A DNA stretch of 64,000 nt, from positions 12,501 to 76,500 of the forward strand of contig OX596003.1 in the NCBI GenBank assembly GCA_951394045.1. The letters run 5' to 3'. Position numbers and translations under genes: made by a program. The notes beneath the pieces were generated by a model. The model did not search any database and was not told where the DNA came from. It saw nothing but the letters and a program-made list of their open reading frames with translations. This DNA comes from Nitzschia sp. DOCU1 (Eukaryota > Bacillariophyta > Bacillariophyceae > Bacillariales > Bacillariaceae). Positions 33,372 through 44,587 of the stretch are shown here, one piece after another. Numbering within the stretch: position 1 is the first letter of the stretch; every line of letters starts with the position of its first letter.

Positions 33372-33494
33372 CTGGTTATGCCCGAAGTCGTTACTCTAAC
33401 CTTTTTGGAGGAGGATGCCTAAGGTAGAATTAGTGACTGGGGTGAAGTCGTAACAAGGTAACCGTACTGGAAGGTGCGGTTGGATCACCTCCTT
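32007..33494 (+). rRNA. rrs: 16S ribosomal RNA
   Basis: Full-length 16S: AGAGTTTGATC-type start (GAGAGTTTGATCCTGGCTCAG), 530 loop GTGCCAGCAGCCGCGGTAA, 900 region AAACTCAAAGGAATTGACGG, 1400 region TTGTACACACCGCCCGTC, and 3' end GGATCACCTCCTT with the anti-Shine-Dalgarno CCTCC. Ends placed by comparison with E. coli, accurate to a few bases. Confidence 0.97.
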
Positions 33495-33544
33495 TTCAAA
33501 GTATTTTTAAAACTTATGGTTGATTCATAAAGAAATAGAAAAAC

Positions 33545-33587
33545 GGGCTATTAGCTCAGTTGGTTAGAGCGCGCCCCTGATAAGGGC

Positions 33588-33618
<31 letters not shown>
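33545..33618 (+). tRNA. trnI(gau): tRNA-Ile(GAU)
   Basis: Acceptor GGGCTAT/ATGGCCC, anticodon loop CTGATAA (GAT), T arm CTGGTTCAAATCCAG. Intron-free, in the rRNA spacer. Confidence 0.96.
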
Positions 33619-33620
33619 AC

Positions 33621-33693
33621 GGGGGTATAGCTCAGTTGGTAGAGCATCGCCTTTGCACGGCGGTTGTCAGCGGTTCGAATCCGCTTACCTCCA
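33621..33693 (+). tRNA. trnA(ugc): tRNA-Ala(UGC)
   Basis: Acceptor GGGGGTA/TACCTCC, anticodon TGC in loop TTTGCAC, T arm GCGGTTCGAATCCGC. Only two bases from trnI; intron-free. Confidence 0.96.
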
Positions 33694-33737
33694 CATGAAA
33701 AAAGCACAAATTTTTTCGAAATTGAACGAATGTCTTA

Positions 33738-33956
33738 AATTCAAGGAATTAAGAGTTTATGGGGGATACCTTGGCATTCAGAAGCGATGAAGGACGCGGT
33801 TACCGGCGAAACGCTTCGGGGAGTTGGAAACAAACTATGATCCGGAGGTCTCCGAATAAGGAAACTTTTTATACTACTTATTGAATACATAGATAAGAAA
33901 GAGCGAACCTAGGGAATTGAAACATCTTAGTACCTAGAGGAAGAGAAAGTAATAAA

Positions 33957-33988
<32 letters not shown>

Positions 33989-34213
33989 GAAGCCTAAACT
34001 TAGGAATTCCTAAGGGTCGCGGGACAATTGTAAATCGATTAGGACAATTAGACGAATCAGTTGGAATCCTGAACCAAAGAGAGTGATAGTCTCGTAGTCA
34101 AAAATTGAAATAGTCAAATTGAATCCCAAGTAGCATGGAGCACGTGAAATTCCGTGTGAATCCGCGAGGACCACCTCGTAAGGCTAAATATTCCTGAATG
34201 ACCGATAGTGAAA

Positions 34214-34245
<32 letters not shown>

Positions 34246-35614
34246 GGGAGGGGAGTGAAAAGAACATGAAACCATAAACTTACAATCAGTAGGAGGACGA
34301 CTCAAACGTCTGACTGCGTGCCTGTTGAAGAATGAGCCGGCGACTTATAAGTAGTGGCAGGTTAAAGCAGAGAATGCTGAAGCCATAGTGAAAGCGAGCC
34401 TGAATAGGGCATATGTCACTGGTTATAGACCCGAACCCGGATGATCTAACCATGGTCAGGTTGAAGCTTAGGTAATACTAAGTGGAGGACCGAACCGACT
34501 GATGTTGAAAAATCAGCGGATGAACTGTGGTTAGGGGTGAAATGCCAATCGAATTCGGAGCTAGCTGGTTCTCCCCGAAATGCGTTTAGGCGCAGCGATA
34601 AATATTATAACTTAGGGGTAAAGCACTGTTACGTATGCGGGCTGGTAATTCGGTACCAAATCGTTGCAAACTAAGAATACTAAGTGGAAAGTTTATCAGT
34701 GAGACTGTGGGGGATAAGCTCCATTGTCAAGAGGGAAACAGCCCAGAGCACCAGTTAAGGCCCCTAAAAATTGCTAAGTGATAAAGGAGGTGGGAGTGCA
34801 AAAACAATCAGGAGGTTTGCCTAGAAGCAGCAATCCTTTAAAGAGTGCGTAATAGCTCACTGATCGAGTAAACCTGCGCCGAAAATGAACGGGACTAAGC
34901 AATTTGCCGAAACTGTGCGATATATTGAAAATATATCGGTAGGGGAGCGTTCTGTTGTAGGTTGAAGTATTAGCGGAAGCGGATATGGACGAAGCAGAAG
35001 TGAGAATGTCGGCTTGAGTAACGAAAATATAGGTGAGAATCCTATACCCCGAAAACCCAAGGTTTCCTCCGGAAGGCTCGTCCGCGGAGGGTAAGTCAGG
35101 ACCTAAGGCGAGGCTGAAAAGCGTAGTCGATGGACAACGGGTTAATATTCCCGTACCATTAATTGTTGATAACGAGGGACGGAGAAGGCTAAGCTGGCCG
35201 GATAGTGGTTTACCGGTTGAAGCGTTCGAGATGTTGAGAGACGGTGAAAACGTTTTGAGTTGAGGCGCGAGTACGAGATGCTACGGCATTGAAGCAGTGT
35301 ATGTCAGACTTCCAAGAAAAGCTCGCAATGTCGTAAATAATTAATGCCTGTACCATAACCGACACAGGTGGGTAGGTAGAGTATACTAAGGGGCGCGAGA
35401 TAACTCTCTCTAAGGAACTCGGCAAAATGACTCCGTAACTTCGGGAGAAGGAGTGCCTTATTCGTAAGGTTGCAATAACAAGATCCAAGCAACTGTTTAC
35501 CAAAAACACAGGTCTCCGCTAAGTCGTAAGACGATGTATGGGGGCTGACGCCTGCCCAGTGCCAGAAGGTTAAAGAAGTTGGTTAGTTTCGGCGAAGCTG
35601 ATAACTGAAGCCCT

Positions 35615-35697
<83 letters not shown>

Positions 35698-35949
35698 TGA
35701 TTTGGATACTGTCTCAGAGAGGGGCTCGGTGAAATAGACTTGTCTGTGAAGATGCGGACTACCTGCACCAGGACAGAAAGACCCTATGAAGCTTTACTGT
35801 AACTTGAAATTGAAATTGGACTTTAGTTGCGCAGTATAGGTGGGAGGCATTGAGTTTATTCTTGCGGGAATTTAGGAGCCATCAGTGAGATACCACTCTG
35901 CTAATGTTAGATTTCTAACTTTGAATCCTAATCGGGTCAACGGACAGTT

Positions 35950-35983
<34 letters not shown>

Positions 35984-36177
35984 CAAACGGTAACGGAGGC
36001 GTACAAAGGTTTCCTCTGAACGTGTAGAAATCGTATCTAGAGTATAAAGGCATAAGGAAGCTTGACTGTGAGACTTACAAGTCGAGCAGGGACGAAAGTC
36101 GGTCTTAGTGATCTGACGGTGCTGAGTGGAAAGGCCGTCACTCAACGGATAAAAGTTACTCTAGGGATAACAGGCTG

Positions 36178-36246
<69 letters not shown>

Positions 36247-36282
36247 GGTAGTACGTCCCAAGGGTTGGGCTGTTCGCCCATG

Positions 36283-36330
<48 letters not shown>

Positions 36331-36455
36331 ATATCCGGTGTAGGCGTTAGAATATTGAGAGGAGCCTTCTTTAGTACGAGAGGACCGAGAAGGACATACC
36401 TCTGGTGTACCAGTTATCGTGCCAACGGTAAACGCTGGGTAGCTATGTATGGAGA

Positions 36456-36488
<33 letters not shown>

Positions 36489-36618
36489 CACCTCAAGATA
36501 AGTATTCTCATCACGTAAGTGAGTAAGGTCACGGTAAGACTAACCGTTCGATAGGCATTAAGTATAACTGTAGTAATATAGGAGCTGAGATGTCCTAACA
36601 GACCGAGGACTTGAATTT
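33738..36618 (+). rRNA. rrl: 23S ribosomal RNA
   Basis: Bacterial-type 23S, continuous, with no 4.5S split and no intron. Landmarks: GATGAAGGACGCG near the start, GTAACTATAACGGTCCTAAG (near 35629), the sarcin-ricin loop AGTACGAGAGGACCG (near 36374). The ends are set where AAATTCAAG and CTTGAATTT can pair, so they are approximate. Confidence 0.95.
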
Positions 36619-36674
36619 TAAAATTATTAAGACAAAAGCTAGTTACTCCATAGTGAGTAACCAGCTTTTGTATT

Positions 36675-36802
36675 GGCTTTGGTGTTTTGAGTGTATTCAG
36701 CGGAACCACACTGATCCATCCCGAACTCAGTTGTGAAACGTTATAAATCGACGACAATACTTGGAGGGGGACCTCCTGGGAAGATAGTTCAATGCCAAAG
36801 TT
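36675..36802 (+). rRNA. rrf: 5S ribosomal RNA
   Basis: Contains the 5S core CCATCCCGAACTCAG and GTGAAACG, and terminal helix CTTTGG/CCAAAG. The ends are estimated from that helix. It follows 23S by about 55 bases that include a hairpin (AGCTAGTTACTC/GAGTAACCAGCT). Confidence 0.92.
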
Positions 36803-37168
36803 TTAGCCCTTTCGAGTTTAACCTCTCGTTTTTATTCTATTTTAGAATTGTTGCGTTCGTTGAAAACGTATTCGTTTTGGAGAGAAAACTGACTAAAAAA
36901 ATTTATGTAGGATTACAGCACTAGTTATTGAGATAACAACAGCTGGTATAATTTATCATTGCAGGTAAGAATTGAATTGCCATATTAATGTTTGGAGAGT
37001 CAACTTTTAGTTTGATATCCAGATATTTTTCTAATTTAGATAAACCTATACTTCTTACATTTCAAAACTATAGTTTTATCTAATAGAAGCTTTGAATCCA
37101 TAAGCTATAGGAAAAGAAACAATAAATAGGATCAATCTAGTTACTAAAAGTAGTGAAACTTGAAACGA
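36803..37168. other. Spacer after the rRNA operon
   Basis: A small terminator-like stem (CGAG at 36813-36816 with CTCG at 36825-36828, then a T run) follows 5S. The remaining bases are AT-rich with no convincing gene on either strand. Confidence 0.55.
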
Positions 37169-37240
37169 CGAGAGTTGAACTCTCGCTCTTAATATTAGGC
37201 GATGGAATGAAAATCCATTGCCTAATACTAAAATTTTTTT
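37169..37240 (+). terminator. Tandem hairpins with T run between rrf and clpC
   Basis: Hairpin one: CGAGAG (37169-37174) with CTCTCG (37180-37185). Hairpin two: 14 bp (37193-37206 with 37214-37227) including a G-T pair that exists only in the plus-strand transcript, loop ATGAAAA, then a T run. The orientation fits termination of plus-strand rRNA transcription; the same site lies at the 3' end of clpC. Confidence 0.7.
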
Positions 37241-39988
37241 TTATTTTTTAAAGAATCTTGATGCTTTACCTGAAATTGTCGAACCTGATTTCGATTCGTC
37301 GGACTTGATTCTAGTCGAATCTGGACTTACAGTCGTTGTATCACTTCCATTAGATCCAACAAGAGCTGAAATTGGAACTTCTTCAGTCGTTGCTACAGTT
37401 TCCAATAAGTTTGGATCCACATCACTAAAATCAATTTCGACTTCTAATTCATTGGTATACGTTAATAATGTTCCTTCAACTTTTTTACGACTTACAATAA
37501 TTTTTGTATTTGGATACAATGTTTTTGATAAGCATTGCTCTGCTAATGTATCTTCTAAATACTTCATAATCGCTCGACGTAATGGACGAGCTCCATAAAT
37601 AGGATCGTAACCTTCATCCGTTAAAAATGCTTGAACTGCTAAATCAACAATTAAATTAATACCTTTTTCTTTTAATCGTTTTTGTACTGATTTAATTTGT
37701 AATTCACAAATTTCCCAAATATCAATTCGGGTTAAATGATTAAATACAATAATTTCATCAATACGATTTAAGAATTCTGGACGGAAAAAGTTTTTCAATT
37801 CGTCATTCACAAGTTTAGAGACACGTTCAAAAAGTTCAGGATCTCTAATGGGTTCGGGACCAGGTTCCCAACCAAGAACTGCATCTGGCGTAATTTTAAA
37901 GCCACGATCACCTTGATCCGATTTTGATTTAATTCCACTTTCCCGCTCAATAATTTTGGCACCTAAATTCGTAGTCATGATAATTAACGTATTTGTAAAA
38001 TCAATCACACGACCTTTGGAATCAGTTAAGCGTCCATCATCTAAAATTTGTAGTAATAAATTAAAAACATCTGGGTGAGCTTTTTCAACCTCATCTAGTA
38101 AAACAACGGAATATGGTTTTGATCGAACTGCTTCAGTTAATTGACCCCCTTCATTATAACCAACGTATCCCGGAGGTGAACCAATTAATTTTGCTACCGT
38201 ATGTTTTTCCATATATTCTGACATGTCTAGTCGAATCATACTGTCTTCAGTACTAAACATATACTCTGATAGTGCTTTCGTTAACTCAGTTTTTCCAACC
38301 CCCGTTGGGCCGGCAAAAATAAAACTTGCAATTGGACGATTTGGATTTCGTAACCCTACTCGGGCACGACGAATTGCTTTTGAAACAGCTACAACTGCGT
38401 GTTTTTGACCGATAATACGCTCATGAATTGTATCTTCCATTCTTAGTAAGCGTTCTGATTCAGAACCTGTAATTTTTGTCACAGGAATTCCAGTCCAATT
38501 AGAAATTACATCTGATACATCTGTTTCTGTTACCATATCGACATCACGACGACTAAATCCGCGCGCTTCATTTGTTAAAGCTGATTGCTTCATAATACGA
38601 ATATGCGTCCGCACTTCCATTTCATGATCTAATAACTGTTTAGCAGCTTCAAAATCATGTTCCTTAATACATTCTTCCTTATCCTTAATAGTTTCCTGTA
38701 ATTCATGCATTAAACTTCGTAAACCTAAAGGTAAGCGTCGGTTTTCTAATCGTACCCGTGCTCCGGCTTCATCTAATACATCAATTGCTTTATCTGGTAA
38801 ATAGCGATCTGCAACATATTTATCAGAAAGAATTGCTGCTTGTTCTAAGGCTTTGTCATGATAACTTAATGTATGGTGTTGTTCAAATTTTGATCGTAAT
38901 CCTCTCAGGATTTCAATCGTTGTCCCAACACTTGGTTCTTCTACATGAACCGGTTGGAAACGACGTTCTAATGCTGGATCACGTTCAATATATTTTCGAT
39001 ATTCATCATTTGTAGTTGCGCCAATACAACGGAACTTTCCTCGAGCTAATGCAGGTTTTAAGATATTTGCAGCATCAACAGCACCTTCTGCCGCACCCGC
39101 ACCTACTAACGTATGAATTTCATCAATTACAATAATCACAGCAGAATCATTTTGAGCTTCTTCCACAATACGTTTTAATCGTTCTTCAAATTCACCACGA
39201 TATTTCGTACCCGCTAGAATCGAACCAAGATCTAAAGCCATGATTAAACTGCCATCTAAGAAATCAGGAACTTTTTCCGTTAGAATTAGTTGGGCTAAAC
39301 CTTCGGCAACAGCCGTTTTCCCTACACCAGGTTCACCAATTAGAACTGGATTATTTTTTGTTCGACGCGCCAATACAGCAATAACATCATCAATTTCTTT
39401 TTCACGACCAATCACTGGATCTAAGTTTCCATCAATCGCTTCTTTTGTAATATTTTCTGCATATTCATCTAAGGTTGGTGTTGGACTACCTTTTTTTTCA
39501 CGTTCTAACAGGAATTTTTCCGCTTGGGTTAATGGACGTAAAATTTCTTCTTGTGTTTCTTCAATATACGTTAAAATTAAATTTCGTAACTTTTGAATAT
39601 CCACATTTAGTTTATCTAATGTTCTCATTGCAACCCCATCCGATTCCGCAATAAGAGCTAATAAAATATGTTCGGTTCCAACAAAGTTTTGACCTAAATC
39701 TTTTCCTTCATGGACGGCCATCTCTAAAACTCGTTTTGCTCGTGGAGTAAATGGAATTTCGGAAGCCACAAATCCTGTTCCTCGACCGATATATAATTCG
39801 ATTTCTTTCCGAGCTTTTTTTAATGTTACTTTGAGTTTTTTTAATGCTCGTGCACCAATACCATGTCGTTGTCCAATAACACCTAATAAAAGCTGTTCGG
39901 TTCCGACAAAGTTATGTCCCATTCGTCGAGCCTCTTCTTGAGACAACATAATAACCTTAATGGCCCCTTCCGTAAATTTTTCAAACAT
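37241..39988 (-). CDS. clpC: Clp protease ATPase chaperone ClpC
   Basis: A 915-residue Hsp100 unfoldase that feeds substrates to the stromal Clp protease. N-domain repeats at about 1-145 ([20 protein letters not shown]; a second [13 protein letters not shown]), first AAA+ with Walker A GEPGVGKT at 218-225, the M-domain at about 420-470, second AAA+ with Walker A GPTGVGKT at 560-567. A Ser/Thr-rich tail ([20 protein letters not shown]) extends the C-terminus. Complete. Confidence 0.97.
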   Translation of the reverse strand: MFEKFTEGAIKVIMLSQEEARRMGHNFVGTEQLLLGVIGQRHGIGARALKKLKVTLKKARKEIELYIGRGTGFVASEIPFTPRAKRVLEMAVHEGKDLGQNFVGTEHILLALIAESDGVAMRTLDKLNVDIQKLRNLILTYIEETQEEILRPLTQAEKFLLEREKKGSPTPTLDEYAENITKEAIDGNLDPVIGREKEIDDVIAVLARRTKNNPVLIGEPGVGKTAVAEGLAQLILTEKVPDFLDGSLIMALDLGSILAGTKYRGEFEERLKRIVEEAQNDSAVIIVIDEIHTLVGAGAAEGAVDAANILKPALARGKFRCIGATTNDEYRKYIERDPALERRFQPVHVEEPSVGTTIEILRGLRSKFEQHHTLSYHDKALEQAAILSDKYVADRYLPDKAIDVLDEAGARVRLENRRLPLGLRSLMHELQETIKDKEECIKEHDFEAAKQLLDHEMEVRTHIRIMKQSALTNEARGFSRRDVDMVTETDVSDVISNWTGIPVTKITGSESERLLRMEDTIHERIIGQKHAVVAVSKAIRRARVGLRNPNRPIASFIFAGPTGVGKTELTKALSEYMFSTEDSMIRLDMSEYMEKHTVAKLIGSPPGYVGYNEGGQLTEAVRSKPYSVVLLDEVEKAHPDVFNLLLQILDDGRLTDSKGRVIDFTNTLIIMTTNLGAKIIERESGIKSKSDQGDRGFKITPDAVLGWEPGPEPIRDPELFERVSKLVNDELKNFFRPEFLNRIDEIIVFNHLTRIDIWEICELQIKSVQKRLKEKGINLIVDLAVQAFLTDEGYDPIYGARPLRRAIMKYLEDTLAEQCLSKTLYPNTKIIVSRKKVEGTLLTYTNELEVEIDFSDVDPNLLETVATTEEVPISALVGSNGSDTTTVSPDSTRIKSDESKSGSTISGKASRFFKK

Positions 39989-40111
39989 ATAAAATTTTTG
40001 AAATCACGTTTTGTTTATTATAAAATCTATTCACTTTAGTATCTATTATACATAAATTTCAAAAGAATTTAGGAATTCTTTTTTCAGAGTCTGGAACAAA
40101 TCAAAGGAAAC

Positions 40112-40197
40112 TGGGAACGGAGGGACTTGAACCCTCACGCCTATCACTAGGCAATGGATTTTAAGTCCATCGTGTCTACCAATTTCACCACATTCCC
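40112..40197 (-). tRNA. trnL(uaa): tRNA-Leu(UAA)
   Basis: Class II tRNA: acceptor GGGAATG/CGTTCCC, anticodon loop CTTAAAA (TAA), long variable arm TGCCTAGTGATAGGCG, T arm AGGGTTCAAGTCCCT. It lacks the group I intron found in cyanobacteria and land plants. Confidence 0.95.
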
Positions 40198-40421
40198 ATT
40201 GTTAATATTACTATCTTACTATAGATTGAAACAAAATGCAAGTCTATAGTTAAAATTATTATATTGAGTAAATCTTTTAGATATCAGAATCAAGAAATAA
40301 TAATTAGAATTTATTTCTAATTATTAATTCTTGTTCAGATTTATCTAAGTTAAATTACTAAGATTCAAAATGTCTAATTTAGAATTCGAAAATATATTAT
40401 TATCTAAGAAACTAATCGAAA

Positions 40422-41360
40422 CTAAGATAACCAACCGTAACTATGTAAACCTTTTCCTAAAAAGTTAACTCCTAAATAACAAATCCATATAACGAAAAAT
40501 CCTAAACCTCCCAGAATAGCAGTTTTTCTACCTTCCCATCCTTTTGTTAGACGAGCATGTAAATATGTGGCAAAAACTAACCAAGTAATTAAAGCCCATG
40601 TTTCTTTTGGATCCCAACTCCAATAAGAGCCCCAGGCTTCATTTGCCCAAACACCCCCTGAAATAATACCAATCGTTAAAAATGGAAATCCTAATCCAAT
40701 AATTCGATAACTCCAGTTATCTAAACTCTGTAATAATTTTAATTTACCCAGCTCAGAAATTTCATTCGAAGACGAAATTACTTTAGCTTCATAATAATCC
40801 AACATCACATTATATAAAGGTAATGAAGAATTATCTACTACTTTTAAATCAATTTCTTCATAACGAGAAATAACTAAAAATAGAATACATAGTAAAGAAC
40901 CTATAATTAAAGTAGCATAACTAACTAACATCATACTCACATGCATCATTAACCAATTGGATTGTAATGCAGGAACCAATGGGCTTGATTTTTGCATCTC
41001 TGGTGAAAGTGTTAAATTAGCAAATCCATTGATTAATAAAGTAATAGGAATTAAAATAGATCCTATTAGTCTACTTTTAGTTTTAGTTTCTATATATAAA
41101 TAAAGCGTTAAGAGTGTCCAGGTTAAAAATAGTAAGGATTCATATAAATTACTTAAGGGAAAATAACCTGCTACAATCCACCGTGAACAAAGAATAAAGA
41201 AAAGTAAGATACTCGCTACGATTATACTTGTCCGACCTATGATAGATAAGAATTGTTTTTCTTGAAAAAAGAATAAATTAACCCAGTAAATTATCATTGT
41301 CAATAATAGAATCCCAAAAACGATATTTGATAAAAAATTTTGAATTTCATTCCAATCCAT
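40422..41360 (-). CDS. ccsA: Cytochrome c biogenesis protein CcsA
   Basis: A 312-residue multi-span thylakoid protein that delivers haem to apocytochromes c6 and f. The tryptophan-rich haem-handling motif WANEAWGSYWSWDPKETWALI is present, with flanking conserved histidines (MHVSMM, YLHARLTKGW). I use the ATG at 41360 (MDWNEIQNFLS), which has GGAG just upstream; a further in-frame ATG would add 16 unlikely residues. Its partner Ccs1 is at 50.8 kb. Confidence 0.95.
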   Translation of the reverse strand: MDWNEIQNFLSNIVFGILLLTMIIYWVNLFFFQEKQFLSIIGRTSIIVASILLFFILCSRWIVAGYFPLSNLYESLLFLTWTLLTLYLYIETKTKSRLIGSILIPITLLINGFANLTLSPEMQKSSPLVPALQSNWLMMHVSMMLVSYATLIIGSLLCILFLVISRYEEIDLKVVDNSSLPLYNVMLDYYEAKVISSSNEISELGKLKLLQSLDNWSYRIIGLGFPFLTIGIISGGVWANEAWGSYWSWDPKETWALITWLVFATYLHARLTKGWEGRKTAILGGLGFFVIWICYLGVNFLGKGLHSYGWLS

Positions 41361-41896
41361 GAAATTTCTCCAATAAAGAATTTCTATATAAATTATGTTA
41401 TAATACAAGTATTGTACTAAAAAATCATTGGATTATAAACTATTCTAAAAATTTTTATCAGTCATTAAGGAGTATCTTTTTTTTAGATTTTTATGAAATA
41501 AAATTTAAAAGAAAAGATACTAAAAAAATATTATAAAATGTATGAGAAAAAAGAAAGTAGCATTAAAAAACAAATTTTTCAATCAGTTGATTTTAGGATT
41601 CTATTAGTAGTATCAACAGTTGAAGCAGATTATACTGAAATAAAAGAATAAGGATTTTCTACTCTATTAGAGATATACACTTTCTTATTTTTATTAAAAA
41701 ATATTCAATTTGACATAGTTGAATTAAAACGTAGTCGAACAGATTTTTGTTAATAACTTTCTCAATTAATAAATTTATAATTAATTCGAAAACCCTGATA
41801 TTATAATATGAGATCAATTTCGAAGTCCCTCATAATTTCAAATCATCACTATAAATATTTTGGTGGGTTTTTAAAGTGAAAAAAAAATAAAAGGTC
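41361..41896. other. Spacer between ccsA and psaC
   Basis: AT-rich. It contains an inverted repeat (AGTATCTTTT near 41471 facing AAAAGATACT near 41511) and, on the plus strand, a small reading frame split by a stop (listed separately). Nothing else recognised. Confidence 0.5.
41538..41753 (+). pseudogene. Possible split small ORF, unknown
   Basis: From the ATG at 41538 there are 37 codons (MYEKKESSIKKQIFQSVDFR...VEADYTEIKE) to a TAA at 41649. The same frame then stays open for 33 codons (GFSTLLEIYTFLFLLKNIQF then DIVELKRSRTDFC) to a second stop. Hydrophobic ILLVVS after a basic lead, and LLKNIQFDIVEL, faintly recall the first and third strands of a response-regulator receiver domain, a family known in some red-lineage plastids (ycf27, ycf29). 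It could equally be chance in AT-rich DNA. Confidence 0.25.
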
Positions 41897-41936
41897 AAAT
41901 TCTCATACTATTTGCATTGAAACAATATGAGAATTT
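41897..41936 (-). terminator. Hairpin after psaC
   Basis: AAATTCTCATA (41897-41907) pairs with TATGAGAATTT (41926-41936), loop 18; 8 bases past the psaC stop on the minus strand. Confidence 0.65.
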
Positions 41937-41944
41937 TTAGAAAT

Positions 41945-42196
<252 letters not shown>

Positions 42197-42309
42197 TTAT
42201 AATTTTAGTATTTGTTATCGTAAATTGTTGAATTATTTAATAAACGTTAAATTGCTTATTAAAGTCTTATAAAAATTTAATTTTGATATGTGATTTCACA
42301 GTATAGACA

Positions 42310-42420
42310 TTAACGTGATAAACGTTGAACTTGTTGAATAGCTAAACGGCCAATATTGTATAATGCCCATGATGCTGCAATTAATAATGGTACAGCAATT
42401 ACAAATAAACGAGTATCCAT
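42310..42420 (-). CDS. psbY: Photosystem II protein PsbY
   Basis: A 36-residue single-span protein ([20 protein letters not shown] then [16 protein letters not shown]). The [10 protein letters not shown] core is diagnostic of PsbY, a peripheral PSII subunit near cytochrome b559. Plastid-encoded in red-lineage algae. Confidence 0.95.
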   Translation of the reverse strand: MDTRLFVIAVPLLIAASWALYNIGRLAIQQVQRLSR

Positions 42421-42552
42421 AAATGAAAATCCTTTCTATATAAATATTTAAGTTTAGAAAATAATATTTTTATATCATATTATTATAGTTTAGTATTATA
42501 TACGAAATTTAAATTTATAACATAAATTGTCAGACCTATTTCATTTTAGCTC

Positions 42553-43359
42553 TTATAATTTACTAATCTGCTGGAATGGTGAACTCGCTGTTGCATAGTA
42601 TTTTTTTTCCATTCGACCTGCTAAGTAGGCTAATCTCCCAGATTGAACAGCTAGATTCATAGCTAATGCCATTTGAGCAGGATTTCTTGATTGTGCCACG
42701 GCAGTATTTAATAAAATTCCATCTGCCCCTAATTCCATTGCAGCAGTAGCTTCGCTTGGCGCTCCAATTCCAGCATCCACGATTACTGGTACATTTGCGT
42801 TTTCAATAATAATTTTAATATTCGCTAAATTATTTAAACCTTGACCAGATCCAATGGGTGAACCTAATGGCATAACAGTTGCACAACCTAAATCTTCTAA
42901 ATGTAATGCTAACATTGGATCTGCATTTATATACGGTAATACAGTAAATCCTTTTTTTACTAGAAATTCGGCGGCTTTCAAAGTTCCCACTGGATCTGGT
43001 AATAAATATTTAGGATCGGATATTACTTCGAGTTTGACAAAAAAATTTTCCTCTTGCCCAATTTGACAAGCTAATTCATGTCCCAAAAATGCCATACGAA
43101 TAGCTTCTTCGGCTGTCTGACAACCTGCGGTATTCGGCAATAACCATAATTTATCCCAATTTAAAGTACTAAGAAAGCTAGATGTATCATTTTTTAAATT
43201 TGTTGGGAGACGTCGAATTGCCACTGTAATAATTTCGCATTCACTGGTTTCAATACTATCTATTGTATCTTTAGATGTTTTATATTTTCCAGTTCCTAAC
43301 ATTAAACGTGAATTAAACTGCTTTGTACCAATTGTGAGTTTATCAGTAGTATTTTTCAT
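42553..43359 (-). CDS. thiG: Thiazole synthase ThiG
   Basis: A 268-residue TIM-barrel enzyme making the thiazole phosphate of thiamine from deoxyxylulose phosphate, dehydroglycine and ThiS thiocarboxylate. The family motifs [45 protein letters not shown] and [20 protein letters not shown] are all present. ThiS is at 55.3 kb. Confidence 0.96.
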   Translation of the reverse strand: MKNTTDKLTIGTKQFNSRLMLGTGKYKTSKDTIDSIETSECEIITVAIRRLPTNLKNDTSSFLSTLNWDKLWLLPNTAGCQTAEEAIRMAFLGHELACQIGQEENFFVKLEVISDPKYLLPDPVGTLKAAEFLVKKGFTVLPYINADPMLALHLEDLGCATVMPLGSPIGSGQGLNNLANIKIIIENANVPVIVDAGIGAPSEATAAMELGADGILLNTAVAQSRNPAQMALAMNLAVQSGRLAYLAGRMEKKYYATASSPFQQISKL

Positions 43360-43380
43360 AAGTTTTTATTTTTAATTGTA

Positions 43381-43452
43381 CTCCCCAGGTAGGACTTGAA
43401 CCTACGGCCAATCGGTTAACAGCCGATTGCTCTACCACTGAGCTACTGAGGA
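43381..43452 (-). tRNA. trnN(guu): tRNA-Asn(GUU)
   Basis: Acceptor TCCTCAG/CTGGGGA, anticodon loop CTGTTAA (GTT), T arm GTAGGTTCAAGTCCTAC, discriminator G. Confidence 0.95.
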
Positions 43453-43554
43453 TTTATTGTATTTCAATTTTATCATATTTTGTTAGAAGTTGCAAAGATT
43501 TTTGTAACCTTGAGTCCTATAACCAGATAATTGTTATATTGACTCAAGTATTAA

Positions 43555-43848
43555 TTATTGTTTATTAAAAACTAAAAATCTTACCACATTTGAATCTAAT
43601 TTTAAAATATTGGAAAAATTATTAATATATTTTGGCATACTCGAAAAATTTAACTGAATGTAATTTCCTTTCGCACGATTATTAATTGGATACGATAAAT
43701 TATGTTTTCCACGAGAAATCACTGCAATATCACAGACATTAAATTTTCGTAAATTTTTTGCATAATTAAATACCCATGTTTTTAATTCACTATCATTAAA
43801 TTCTTCTGTTAACAGAATCATTATTTCATATTTTCGTAGTACTGACAT
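43555..43848 (-). CDS. rps6: 30S ribosomal protein S6
   Basis: A 97-residue S6 (LRKYEIMILLTEEFNDSEL...). The family pattern (RKYEIMILL, then GKHNLSYPINNRAKGNYIQLNF, then SNVVRFLVF) is clear. Plastid rps6 occurs in the red lineage only. Confidence 0.92.
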   Translation of the reverse strand: MSVLRKYEIMILLTEEFNDSELKTWVFNYAKNLRKFNVCDIAVISRGKHNLSYPINNRAKGNYIQLNFSSMPKYINNFSNILKLDSNVVRFLVFNKQ

Positions 43849-44151
43849 AATCGTATGATATTATTTGAATTAAAACTATAATACTTGTAGATGTAATTTC
43901 ATGTCAATTGAAATTTTATAAAACGATTCAGGTATATTTAATTTTATTTTAGGATTGAAAATTAGTGTTAAAGATTAAAAGTATTAACAGAAAATAAATT
44001 TTGTGTTTATAAAGAAAAAATTCGATCCACCAATGTCGTTTTTTAGTCAATAAAGTAGGAATAATAATTTTAAAGCTATCCCAAGAGCTTTTTTTATTTT
44101 GATTAAAGACTATTTTACTATTTTTTTGAAAAATCTAAAGTTAGTAAGAAT
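43849..44151. other. Spacer between rps6 and rpl32
   Basis: AT-rich and without a gene I recognise. It includes a plus-oriented terminator-like hairpin, AAAGCT facing AGCTTT with a following T run, at about 44071-44096, although no gene precedes it on that strand. Confidence 0.5.
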
Positions 44152-44180
44152 TTGACTTTTAAGTAAATTTTTTATATTAT
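44152..44180 (+). promoter_or_regulatory. Promoter for rpl32
   Basis: TTGACT (44152-44157), 17 bases, TATTAT (44175-44180), 30 bases before the rpl32 ATG. Confidence 0.65.
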
Positions 44181-44210
44181 AATTAAAAACTTATCTGTAG
44201 AGATTACAAA

Positions 44211-44381
44211 ATGGCTGTCCCTAAGAAACGAACATCAAAATCGAAAAAGAATGCTCGCAAAGCAAATTGGAAACGAAAAAGCTTTAAAGCTGCGCAAAAA
44301 TCGTTATCATTAGCTAAATCAATGCTACGAGGTAAAACAACAAGTTTTGTCTATAGTATGTATGTAGAAGAAAATGAATAA
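44211..44381 (+). CDS. rpl32: 50S ribosomal protein L32
   Basis: A 56-residue basic protein starting [20 protein letters not shown], the normal L32 N-terminus. The zinc-ligand cysteines seen in some bacterial L32 are absent, as is common in plastids. Followed by trnL(uag), a widespread plastid gene pair. Confidence 0.95.
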   Translation: MAVPKKRTSKSKKNARKANWKRKSFKAAQKSLSLAKSMLRGKTTSFVYSMYVEENE

Positions 44382-44445
44382 ATCTTTAAATCCTATTTAA
44401 AGATTTATTTCCCAAATTGTAGATTATAATCTCTGTAAAAATGTT

Positions 44446-44527
44446 GCAGGTGTGGCGGAATCGGTAGACGCGCTAGGTTTAGGTTCTAGTAACTTTGGTT
44501 GTGAGAGTTCGAGTCTCTCCACCTGTA
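44446..44527 (+). tRNA. trnL(uag): tRNA-Leu(UAG)
   Basis: Acceptor GCAGGTG/CACCTGT (first pair G-U), anticodon loop TTTAGGT (TAG), variable arm of class II, T arm GAGAGTTCGAGTCTCTC. Confidence 0.94.
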
Positions 44528-44587
44528 TTTTTAAGTATTAAATAATTTTTATTAATTTATAATTGAACTTATTATTATTTATACCAA

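Noticed and set aside
32823..36757. Many short reading frames on both strands within the 16S, 23S and 5S genes
   Set aside because: They lie wholly inside clearly conserved rRNA and are by-products of its higher G+C content.
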